Assembly (NCBI GenBank): GCA_012719445.1
Contig: JAAYAH010000263.1
Span: forward strand, 1-43,738
DNA: 43,738 nucleotides
From: Actinomycetales bacterium
GTDB lineage: Bacteria > Actinomycetota > Actinomycetes > Actinomycetales > Kineosporiaceae
Reading direction: 5' to 3'
Position numbers and translations under genes: made by a program. The notes below the pieces were generated by a model that did no database searches, was not told the DNA's origin, and worked only from the letters and a program-made list of their open reading frames with translations. How positions within the stretch are numbered: the stretch's first letter is position 1; the number at the start of each line of letters is the position of its first letter. This document shows, in pieces, positions 1 through 7,427 of the stretch.

Positions 1-151
1 CGAACACCTCGATCAAGCACATCAAACGCACCGGCCGAGGCTTCCGCAACGAGAACCACTACCGAGCACGTATCCTCCTGGCCAGCGCCGCCCGAAGCGC
101 AGCGTGAACCCCCACCTCAGCGCACCAAATCACGCGCAACTACGAAGAGCC
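1..151 (+). mobile_element. Right end of an ISL3-type insertion sequence
   Basis: The window opens inside an insertion sequence. The transposase tail stops at 107, and about 40 bases later the sequence GCGCAACTACGAAGAGCC ends at 151; read on the other strand this begins GGCTCTTCGTAGTTGCGC, which resembles the GGCTCTTCG-type terminal repeats of actinobacterial ISL3 elements. The next eight bases (GCCTTGCC) are the place for an 8-bp target duplication. The left end is outside the window, so neither the inverted repeat nor the duplication can be confirmed. The family is inferred from the transposase tail and terminus. Confidence 0.55.
3..107 (+). CDS. Transposase C-terminus, ISL3 family (partial)
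   Basis: The last 34 residues of an open frame entering from the left edge. The motif IKHIKRTGRGFRNENHYRAR followed by ILL and a short Ala-rich end is typical of the C-terminus of DDE transposases of the ISL3 family (DDE_Tnp_ISL3), where a lysine/arginine segment precedes 'GFRN..NYR.R'. The catalytic acidic residues lie outside the window, so activity cannot be judged. It reads away from nothing else in the window and lies next to the toxin-tail cassettes, opposite in strand to them. Confidence 0.7.
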   Translation, partial: NTSIKHIKRTGRGFRNENHYRARILLASAARSAA

Positions 152-175
152 GCCTTGCCAGGGAGGTCCGACCTT

Positions 176-460
176 TCATAGTGATCCTCCCTCAAGGTAA
201 CCGAACAACCTTTGACAGGAGGGGCACATCGGCTTCACCGTACCATGCAACTCCGGTGGGAATTTCCTAGTCCCACCCGTGACATTGACCGCTTGGCCTC
301 GGGCACCTTGAATGTGCGCCTCTTGCCTCTCCAGACTGCAAAGACCTCCAATTTCGGCACACCCACCATGATGACCCGGTGCCTGTACAGCAGCGAGAAC
401 CCGGGGAGCCGTCTCACCCACGGTTACCTGCGCATTCTCACCCACTCTTCGATCAGACAA
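176..460 (-). pseudogene. Orphan deaminase-like toxin tail (YwqJ-type), displaced
   Basis: A 94-codon open frame without a convincing start (TTG at 460), overlapping the 3' end of the ankyrin gene in another frame. It carries GHHGGCAEIGG (CAE at 353-361) and, 45 residues later, KPMCPSCQRLF (CPSC at 215-226). A [HCD]xE motif followed by CxxC is the zinc and proton-relay signature of the cytidine-deaminase fold, and the spacing and the 'KPxCPSC' wording resemble YwqJ-type deaminases used as C-terminal tips of polymorphic toxins. There is no RHS core in front of it, so it is best read as a displaced tail left by tip exchange, or a fragment. It could be silent, or usable after recombination onto the RHS gene. 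The composition is low-GC like the neighbouring immunity gene. Confidence 0.5.
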
Positions 461-750
461 GCAGCTAACCAGTGCCCACTCGTCGAGGCCTGATGCCGAG
501 CGGTAATCCCGGCCCCGTTTCCACCACGACGCTCAGGGTCAGCTCCTCGAGCCAAGAGGTACGCAGTCGTGTCAACATGCAATCCGTCACCGCTCTGAAC
601 ATGTCCATCGATTTCCACGTCGATAGCATGATGGAGCAGAGTAAGCCCGTCGTACTCCTCATGAACGTCGGCGCCCTCGTCCAGCAACCGTCGAAGTGTG
701 ACTAAGTCCTCAGCTTCCACCGCCTGATGAGCGGGCGACATGTCGTTCAC
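424..750 (-). CDS. Ankyrin-repeat protein, probable immunity protein of the RHS toxin
   Basis: A 108-residue cytoplasmic protein with no signal peptide or membrane segment. Ankyrin features are visible: AVEAEDLVTLRRLLDEGADV (helix-turn-helix plus GAD loop), then DGLTLLHHAI, and a second unit ending AYLLARGADPERRG. That gives roughly two to three repeats, a usual size for Imm-type ankyrin proteins. It starts 9 bases after the RHS stop codon on the same strand, the standard position of a cognate immunity gene. The inferred role is to bind and block the deaminase tip of the RHS protein. Its A/T-richer composition matches the toxin tip and not the RHS core, so toxin tip and immunity gene probably moved together. 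No direct evidence identifies the bound surface. Confidence 0.75.
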   Translation of the reverse strand: MNDMSPAHQAVEAEDLVTLRRLLDEGADVHEEYDGLTLLHHAIDVEIDGHVQSGDGLHVDTTAYLLARGADPERRGGNGAGITARHQASTSGHWLAACLIEEWVRMRR

Positions 751-759
751 TTCATACCT

Positions 760-3700
760 CTATCCAGTGGTGATGTTAATCCGTATACCAGGGAAGGCCT
801 GCTGGAACTGACCGACAACGGAACTGCAGGAAGCACAAACCGGCAACTCGGAGTGAAGATTAATGGAGCCAGTCACCTTGCTTGATGAGGGACCGAGACG
901 GTTGGCCACATGGTTAAGCAGCTTATACTCACTGTCATAGAATCGCGAATTGCCACCCGTGGCCGTAGGGATGAACCGTTGTGGGTTGCCCTTCGTTCCA
1001 ACATTAGAAACTGTTCCCATCCTTTCCGCGACACCACTAACCGAGGCTGCTACGTACGAGTCACCCCCCTCAATGGAAACCTCGGCTGCAGCGATGTTTC
1101 GTTTCGCACCTACGGTACCCGAGCTCCGCAAAGCCGAAACGGCATCGATGGCTCCGTTTGACACCGTCCCCGCAACGTTCGGCGCAACCCTAGCGGCTGC
1201 CCGTTGAGAGAGCCTGGCCGAGGCGACGGCGGCTCCGCCGCCTATGGCGAGGTCGGCGGCGACGAGGGCTATGTCGGTCTTGCAGGAGGGGGCTCCGGTG
1301 GAGCAGGAGCCGTAGGCGATGGCTGCGCCGGCGGCCACGGAGACGACGTTGGTGGCGTTGGAGACGGCGAGTGCCGCCTCGGAGCATCCGAGGTTGCCGA
1401 TGATGCTGGCTGCGCAGGCGACGGCTACGCCTTCGGCGATCGTTCCGATTCCGGCGGCGACGCCTTGGACGGTCTGCAGGGTTCCTCGGTGGTCGTTGAC
1501 CCAGGTGACGGTCTTCTTGTGGGCGGAGCTGGCGGCGCCTTTGAGGCGGTTCCAGGCGCTGACCTTGGCGGGTCCCATGCCGGTGAACTGGGTGCGGGCC
1601 TGACTGTAGGCGTGGCGTTGGGCCTGTTGGCCGGGGGTCTCGCCGTAGCCGTGGATTCCGGCGCCCCATTCGCCGGTCTTCTTGCGGGTCTTCTCGTAGG
1701 CGGCGCAGGATTCGGCGCTGTGGCAGTTCAGTCCGTCGGGGTCGCTGAAGACGACGGGGTTGGAGTCGGCGTAGGCGTAGCCGTTCCAGGACTTCGGGTC
1801 GGTCTGGTCGAAGACGGGGTCGATGGAGATGAACCGTCCGAGGGCGGGGTCGTATTCGCGGGCTCCGAGGTGGGTCAGGCCGGTGGTGGCGTCGATGGTG
1901 CCGCCGACGAAGCCTTTCTCCCCGGTCCAGGTGCCGGTGGGGGTTCCGCGGTCGGTTCCGAAGGGGGTGGTCCGCCGTCGGGTGAGGGTGCGGGTCTGTT
2001 CGGCGATCTGCCACTGTCCGGTGCCCTGTTGGTCGCCGACGATGTACTTGTACCCGGCGGCGTTGCGGACTGCGAGGGTGGTGCCGTCGAAGGCGTAGTA
2101 GCGGGTGGCGGCGAGGGTGTCGGTGGTCTTGTCGAGGCGGAGTTCCTGGCCGTCCAGGTACAGCGTCGTGGCGGTGGGGTCCTTGCGCAGCAGTCGGTTC
2201 CCGCTGGCGTCGTAGACGAACGACGTCGTCTTCGATCCTTCGGTGATCGTGGCGACGTGGCCTTCGATGTCCCAGGTGAGGTTCTGGGTCTTGCCTGCGA
2301 CGACCCTCTGGGTGGTCGATCCCGCGGTGTCGTAGGTGAAGGTGTCGGTGCGGGCACCGGCCGTCCCGGTCTGGGAGACCGAGGTCAGGGTGTCCGGTTG
2401 GGTTCCGTCGCTCTTGCCGTAGGCGTAGCTGCGGGTGGTGTCACCGCCGGTACCGTGCACGGTCTCGGTGGTGCGGTTGCCGGCCGGGTCGTAGCTGTAG
2501 GTGTTCCAGTAGGGGGCGGGCCCGGCTAGGGCCGATCCTCCGTCGGAGGGACGTTTCGGCGCGGAGGCGCAGGCGTCGCCTGCTGTCCAGGCCTCGGTCA
2601 GGCGTCGTAGGTGGTCGTAGCGGAAGCACTGGGTCTCGCCCGTTCCCTGCCCGGGGGTGTCGGCGATGCGGGTGATGTTGCCGGCCGGGTCGTAGGTGTA
2701 GGCGAGGTCGGCGTCGGTGGTCGTCTGCTGGTGGCGGATCAGTTGCATGCGTTCCAGCCGCCGGGTGCCTTCCTCGTAGGTGAAGGTCTGCCAGGCGACG
2801 TCGTCCGAACGGAGCATCGCCAGTTGTGCGGCCTCCCCGTAGGGGGTGCGGGTGACCATGGCCAGTGCCCCTGTCTGGGTGCTGGAGAGGTCGCCGAGCA
2901 GGCCGAGCCGGGAGTACCCGTGGTGCAGGAACTCTCTGGGCAGGTCACCGATCGCTGGGTAGGTGAGCTCTCCGACGTTGCCGTCGAGAGCGAAGATCTT
3001 GGCTGTGGTGTAGGTCCCGGCCAGCTTGCCCTCGGCGGCCGGGATGGTGATCGAGGAGGAGGTGGCCCGTCCCTTCTCGTCGTAGGCGTTCACCGAGGTG
3101 GTGTAGGCCTGGCCGCTGGTGTAGCGGGTGGTCGAGGTCAGCAGGCCCTTGCCTGCGGTGAGGGTGTCGTAGGTCGAGGAGGTGAGCAGGGTTCCGGTGG
3201 AGGAGTCCTTGCGGGTCTGGGTGATGCGGCCCATCGCGTCGTACTGACGCCAGATCACCCCGCGGGGACTCTTGGTGGTCACCGGTTGGTCTGCGCCGTT
3301 GTAGGCGGTGATCTCGCTGGTTCCGGCGTCGGGGTCCACGGTCTTGACCAGCCGTCCGCGCTGGTCGTAGCGGTAGGACCAGACCGCGCCGTCGGGGGCT
3401 GCCTGGGACGGGGGCCCGGTGATCGTGGCCTGCTTGCCGGCGGGGGTGTAGGTGTAGCTGGTCTTGTCGTAGCTGCCGGTGGGTGAGCTGCCGTGGTACT
3501 GGCGTAGTTCCACCAGTTGTCCGCGGGCGTCGGTGATGGATGTGGTCGGGGTCTCACCCTCGGGTGGGTCGGTGCTGACCCGGTCCCCGCCGTAGCTGGT
3601 GGTGGTCCGCCACTTCTCCACTCCGTCGACCTTGGTCACCACCGCGACGGCCCGACCGGCACCGTCATAGGTGGTCTGGGCCTGGACCGGCACCGGCGAC

Positions 3701-6700
3701 GGCGGAGCGAGGAGGGTTCCGCTGGGGGCACCGGCGACCGCGAACGGCCCGCGCTCGTCGACGACCAGGCCGCGGGAGTCGTAGACCGTCTCCTTCACGA
3801 CCCGGTCGGAGTAGGAACTGGCAGCGTGGGATTGGACCTGCCGGGTGCGCAGCAGCCCGTCGTAGATCAGGTAGCTGTCGGTGTACTCCCGCCCGTTGTT
3901 GAGCGTCTCGGTCTTGACCACCGACGGTGCGGTCCTGGAGACGGTGTAGGTGTACTTCGTGGTCGGTGACTCCCCGTCGGCCCGGGACCGGTCGGTGTCA
4001 TAGACCCGGATTAGGCGACCGAGGCCGTCGTAGCGCAGTTCGGTGAGGTTGCCGTTGGCGTCGGTGGTTGCCGTGGCCAGGCCCCACGCCGGGTTGAGGG
4101 TCGAGGTGGCCACGAATCCCTTGGGGTTGGTCGTGGTCACGGTGGTGACCAGGGCCGGGGCCGCCGGGGCGTAGGCGGTCTTGGAGACCCGCCCCGCGCC
4201 GTCGGTGACCGAGGTGACCCGTCCCGAGGAGTCGTAGGTGCTGGTCCCGACCGTCTCGTAGGTGGCCGTGGTGCCGTCGTGGGTGGCCAGCCTCTCGGTC
4301 CTGGTCACCAGCCCTCGGGTGGGTGCGGTGGTCAGGGAGGTCGCGCCGTCGAAGTAGGACCGGACATCGGAGATGACGTCCTTGGAGCGATCCGGGGTGG
4401 CCGAGCACTTCACCGCGACGGTCTCGGTCCGGGCGACCTTGTCGATGATCCCCAACGAGGTGTTGCGGTTGTAGGTGTAGCGGGTGCACCGATTGTCCGC
4501 CGCGGTGTCGGTGCCACCGAAGTCGTCGGTCTGGGTGGCCATCCCGTAGGTGGTGTCGAAGGTGGTCGAGGTCTGGGTAGAGCGGTAGGTCCCATCCGCC
4601 AGCCGGGTCCGGGTCTTCACCGCCGAGGTTCCCATGAGGTAGGCCGACCGGGTGCCATCGGTGGCCGTCGCCGCGCTGATCCACGGCACGTTGATAGTCG
4701 CCTCGACCTCCTTGCCCGGACTCGACCCGTTGACGCCGTCGTAGGTGACCGACTCCAGCAGGAAGCTCTTCCACCGGTCTCGGTCGACGACCTCACCGCC
4801 CTGGGAGTCGGTGACCGTCACCGACTTCTTGGTCCCACCGGGCTTGCCGTCGCCGTGCATCCCGCGCAGGAAGGTGCTCTCACTCAACGTGTTCGGGGTG
4901 GCGGAGTCCCCGGTGCGCACCCGCACCTTGGCGAACCCCCGCCACTCGGAGAACGTCCGGCGACTGGGCTTGGTCAACTCGTTGTCGTCGTAGTGCCAGG
5001 CCCCTCCACCCAGGTACTCGTACCGGGTGACCTTGTCGGCCCCGCCGGCCACCAGGTCGGACTCCACCACCTGGGTCACCGGGTACTTGTGGAACCAGCC
5101 CAGCAACTCCCCGCCGGAGACCGAGCCGTCGGTAGGCGTCCAGTAGGAGGGGAAGCAACGCTTGGTGTTGGAGGCCGGCGAGGGCAACGCCGAAGCGGTG
5201 CACTCCGCCTTGGCGTAGCTGACGCTGATCTGCCCGCCGGTCTCGGTCAGGATCGACCCCACCCGCCGCTTGTACAGCAACGGCCCGCCGTCGGTGCCCT
5301 CCACCCGGTTCGGCAGCTCATCACCGGTGATCGTCACCGGCGGCATGGCGACGGAGGTACCGACAGCACCCGTGTGCGTGATCGTGTCCAGCCACAGCGC
5401 CGGGCTCAGTCCGTCCCCGGTCCTGGGGAACGACTGGGTCAACTTCCAGGAGTCCACATCCGGATAGGACCCGTCAGCGGCGTTCAGGATCTCGGTATAG
5501 ACCCTGGTCAGCCGTTTGGTGGTGAAGAACGTCGGCCCGCCCTGGGTCAGCTTGCACTGGGTCGTGTTCGTGCAGACCTGGTCCACCGGGGTATCGGGCC
5601 ACTTCGAGGGATTGGCGACCATCTTCGAGGCCGCGCAGTCGAAGTCAGAGGTCGGGATGCACCGCTCGGCGGTGGTGAACGTCACCTGGGCCGGGGCATC
5701 CGTGGTCGCCTCGCTGCCCTTGCGCTCCCCGTACTCGATCTGCTTCAGATACCCCGCCCGGTGATAGGCGACGCTCTTCTTCGCGTCGCTCTGCCGGTAC
5801 CGGTTGGTCTCCCTGCCGTACAGGTAGGTCATCGAGTTGCCGTGCACGTCCACGACGTAGTCGACGTTCCACCGCCATGCCTGGGTGAGGAAGGAGTCCT
5901 TGAACGCCGTCGCGTGCCCCGGCTCCCCGGTGTGGTTACCCGCCACCGGCACGGTCAACGTGGACTGGGTGTTGATGGTGTCGGCCGCATACCGCTTGCC
6001 GCGCCCGAAGTAGTACCGGGTGCCGTCAGGGGTGGTCAACCGCCAGTACTCACCGTCGTTGTCCCCGTTGGTCATCCCGGTGAACCGTTCGATCTTCGAC
6101 CCGTCGTCCTCCTCGAACCTCCACTTCTTCGTGGCGGAGTCCAGGACCAGTTCGGAGGACCGGTCACCGAGCACGAGAGTCGCGTTGTCGGTGCGCCAGC
6201 ACAGGTCCCCGGACTTGACGGTGTTGTTGGCCCCGTCCTTCATGTCCTCGGCGCAGGAGACGTACTTGCGCTCCACGAACCCCGACTCCAGGCCGAAGCC
6301 CTCCCCCAGCCAGGAGGTCTGGTTGTTCGTCGAGGACGTCTTCCCGTCCACCGACTCCGAACTGTAGGAGAAACCCAACTCCGGACTCGGGCCACCAGGA
6401 GCCGGCGGCACCCGCAACGGATAACTCCAACTGAACCCACCGGTGTTGCCCCCCGCCGACCACGCCGCCGACGGCGACAGGCTCGTCGCCGAGTAGTCCC
6501 CAGCCCCACCGGAGGGCCCCGCCTCCACCGCCAACGTCACCGCAGCCGCCTGACCGGTCGCCGCAGCCGCCTTCACGACACCGGAAGCCGCCACCGTCGA
6601 CGACATCGCCGCATTCGAGATCCCCGCGGACCCCGCAGCGGTGGCCGGTGACACCTGCGCGGAAGCCTCCCCGACAGGGGCCGGCGTGACAGAACCCGCC

Positions 6701-7371
6701 GGGGGCACGGTGATCGTCGCCTCGAGTTGACCCGAGACGGGATCGTTGGTCATGGTCACCGGGGTGCGACGACGGCACTCCGCCCGCTGCGGAGTGGTCA
6801 CCGCGCAGGCAGGCAGGGCGACCACCCGCAACCGGGTGGCCCAGTCCCCACCGAAGGCATCGGCGAACGCCGAGTAGTCCAGACCGACCTGCAGCTTCTC
6901 CCCCGCGACCTGCCCGGTGTCCTCTCCCGCCGAGACCTGCAGCACCAGCCCGGTCGTACCCGCCTGCGCGGCAGCCGACCTGGGGAGAACCGCCACGTCG
7001 AGGGTCCCGCCCGCCGCAGTGGTCTTCGTCGCCCGCGCCCACACCGGGGCCTGTCCAGCCCTCACCGCTCGGTCAGCGGCTGCCTTGCGGGAGGCCCCCG
7101 CGGTCCCGGTGCGCACCGGGACCTCCACCCGACCCGCCCTCGGCCAGGCCGCCGCCGGGACATCAGCGGCCGGCCGCCGCGGCGTGACCGCCCGGGAGGC
7201 GACCTTCCTCGCCGGGTACACCGTCGTACCGGGAATCTTGGGTGCCTCGCCCTTCGCCCCGCTCCCGGAGCCCTTCCCGGCCCCCGACGCGGGTACCGCA
7301 CCCAACAACCCCAGCGCCACCGCGAGCGCGGTGCCCGTGGCGACGACAGCCAGCCGACGACGCGATGCCAT
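760..7371 (-). CDS. Secreted RHS/YD-repeat polymorphic toxin with deaminase tip
   Basis: A 2203-residue protein. The start is ATG 7371, which begins a clean signal peptide (MASRRRLAVVATGTALAVAL); the frame stays open upstream to 7527, but that stretch overlaps the preceding gene's end and does not look like protein. An Ala/Val-rich N-terminus is followed by a beta-rich region (about residues 330-650) and many YD repeats (YDSSGRVTSVTD, YDGLGRLIRVYD, YDQRGRLVKTVD and others). The core ends at residue 1881 in GAREYDPALGRF...DPDGL, the conserved RHS end motif. The 322-residue variable tail contains a hydrophobic stretch and then DSEYKLL (D2146, E2148) and PVCASC (C2179, C2182), the zinc/proton-relay pattern of toxin deaminases resembling the BURPS668_1122 type. 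The expected role is contact-dependent or secreted antagonism by deaminating nucleic acid. The tip is A/T-rich, the core is not. Confidence 0.85.
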   Translation of the reverse strand: MASRRRLAVVATGTALAVALGLLGAVPASGAGKGSGSGAKGEAPKIPGTTVYPARKVASRAVTPRRPAADVPAAAWPRAGRVEVPVRTGTAGASRKAAADRAVRAGQAPVWARATKTTAAGGTLDVAVLPRSAAAQAGTTGLVLQVSAGEDTGQVAGEKLQVGLDYSAFADAFGGDWATRLRVVALPACAVTTPQRAECRRRTPVTMTNDPVSGQLEATITVPPAGSVTPAPVGEASAQVSPATAAGSAGISNAAMSSTVAASGVVKAAAATGQAAAVTLAVEAGPSGGAGDYSATSLSPSAAWSAGGNTGGFSWSYPLRVPPAPGGPSPELGFSYSSESVDGKTSSTNNQTSWLGEGFGLESGFVERKYVSCAEDMKDGANNTVKSGDLCWRTDNATLVLGDRSSELVLDSATKKWRFEEDDGSKIERFTGMTNGDNDGEYWRLTTPDGTRYYFGRGKRYAADTINTQSTLTVPVAGNHTGEPGHATAFKDSFLTQAWRWNVDYVVDVHGNSMTYLYGRETNRYRQSDAKKSVAYHRAGYLKQIEYGERKGSEATTDAPAQVTFTTAERCIPTSDFDCAASKMVANPSKWPDTPVDQVCTNTTQCKLTQGGPTFFTTKRLTRVYTEILNAADGSYPDVDSWKLTQSFPRTGDGLSPALWLDTITHTGAVGTSVAMPPVTITGDELPNRVEGTDGGPLLYKRRVGSILTETGGQISVSYAKAECTASALPSPASNTKRCFPSYWTPTDGSVSGGELLGWFHKYPVTQVVESDLVAGGADKVTRYEYLGGGAWHYDDNELTKPSRRTFSEWRGFAKVRVRTGDSATPNTLSESTFLRGMHGDGKPGGTKKSVTVTDSQGGEVVDRDRWKSFLLESVTYDGVNGSSPGKEVEATINVPWISAATATDGTRSAYLMGTSAVKTRTRLADGTYRSTQTSTTFDTTYGMATQTDDFGGTDTAADNRCTRYTYNRNTSLGIIDKVARTETVAVKCSATPDRSKDVISDVRSYFDGATSLTTAPTRGLVTRTERLATHDGTTATYETVGTSTYDSSGRVTSVTDGAGRVSKTAYAPAAPALVTTVTTTNPKGFVATSTLNPAWGLATATTDANGNLTELRYDGLGRLIRVYDTDRSRADGESPTTKYTYTVSRTAPSVVKTETLNNGREYTDSYLIYDGLLRTRQVQSHAASSYSDRVVKETVYDSRGLVVDERGPFAVAGAPSGTLLAPPSPVPVQAQTTYDGAGRAVAVVTKVDGVEKWRTTTSYGGDRVSTDPPEGETPTTSITDARGQLVELRQYHGSSPTGSYDKTSYTYTPAGKQATITGPPSQAAPDGAVWSYRYDQRGRLVKTVDPDAGTSEITAYNGADQPVTTKSPRGVIWRQYDAMGRITQTRKDSSTGTLLTSSTYDTLTAGKGLLTSTTRYTSGQAYTTSVNAYDEKGRATSSSITIPAAEGKLAGTYTTAKIFALDGNVGELTYPAIGDLPREFLHHGYSRLGLLGDLSSTQTGALAMVTRTPYGEAAQLAMLRSDDVAWQTFTYEEGTRRLERMQLIRHQQTTTDADLAYTYDPAGNITRIADTPGQGTGETQCFRYDHLRRLTEAWTAGDACASAPKRPSDGGSALAGPAPYWNTYSYDPAGNRTTETVHGTGGDTTRSYAYGKSDGTQPDTLTSVSQTGTAGARTDTFTYDTAGSTTQRVVAGKTQNLTWDIEGHVATITEGSKTTSFVYDASGNRLLRKDPTATTLYLDGQELRLDKTTDTLAATRYYAFDGTTLAVRNAAGYKYIVGDQQGTGQWQIAEQTRTLTRRRTTPFGTDRGTPTGTWTGEKGFVGGTIDATTGLTHLGAREYDPALGRFISIDPVFDQTDPKSWNGYAYADSNPVVFSDPDGLNCHSAESCAAYEKTRKKTGEWGAGIHGYGETPGQQAQRHAYSQARTQFTGMGPAKVSAWNRLKGAASSAHKKTVTWVNDHRGTLQTVQGVAAGIGTIAEGVAVACAASIIGNLGCSEAALAVSNATNVVSVAAGAAIAYGSCSTGAPSCKTDIALVAADLAIGGGAAVASARLSQRAAARVAPNVAGTVSNGAIDAVSALRSSGTVGAKRNIAAAEVSIEGGDSYVAASVSGVAERMGTVSNVGTKGNPQRFIPTATGGNSRFYDSEYKLLNHVANRLGPSSSKVTGSINLHSELPVCASCSSVVGQFQQAFPGIRINITTG

Positions 7372-7427
7372 ACCCGTTCCCCGTCCCGTTGTCACCACAA
7401 GCCGCCTGTTCCCTCGTCCGCCCTGGC

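Noticed and set aside
4279-6651. 790-codon open frame on the plus strand opposite the RHS gene
   Set aside because: Low-complexity Gly/Arg/Pro translation without family motifs; it is the shadow of the high-GC RHS frame.
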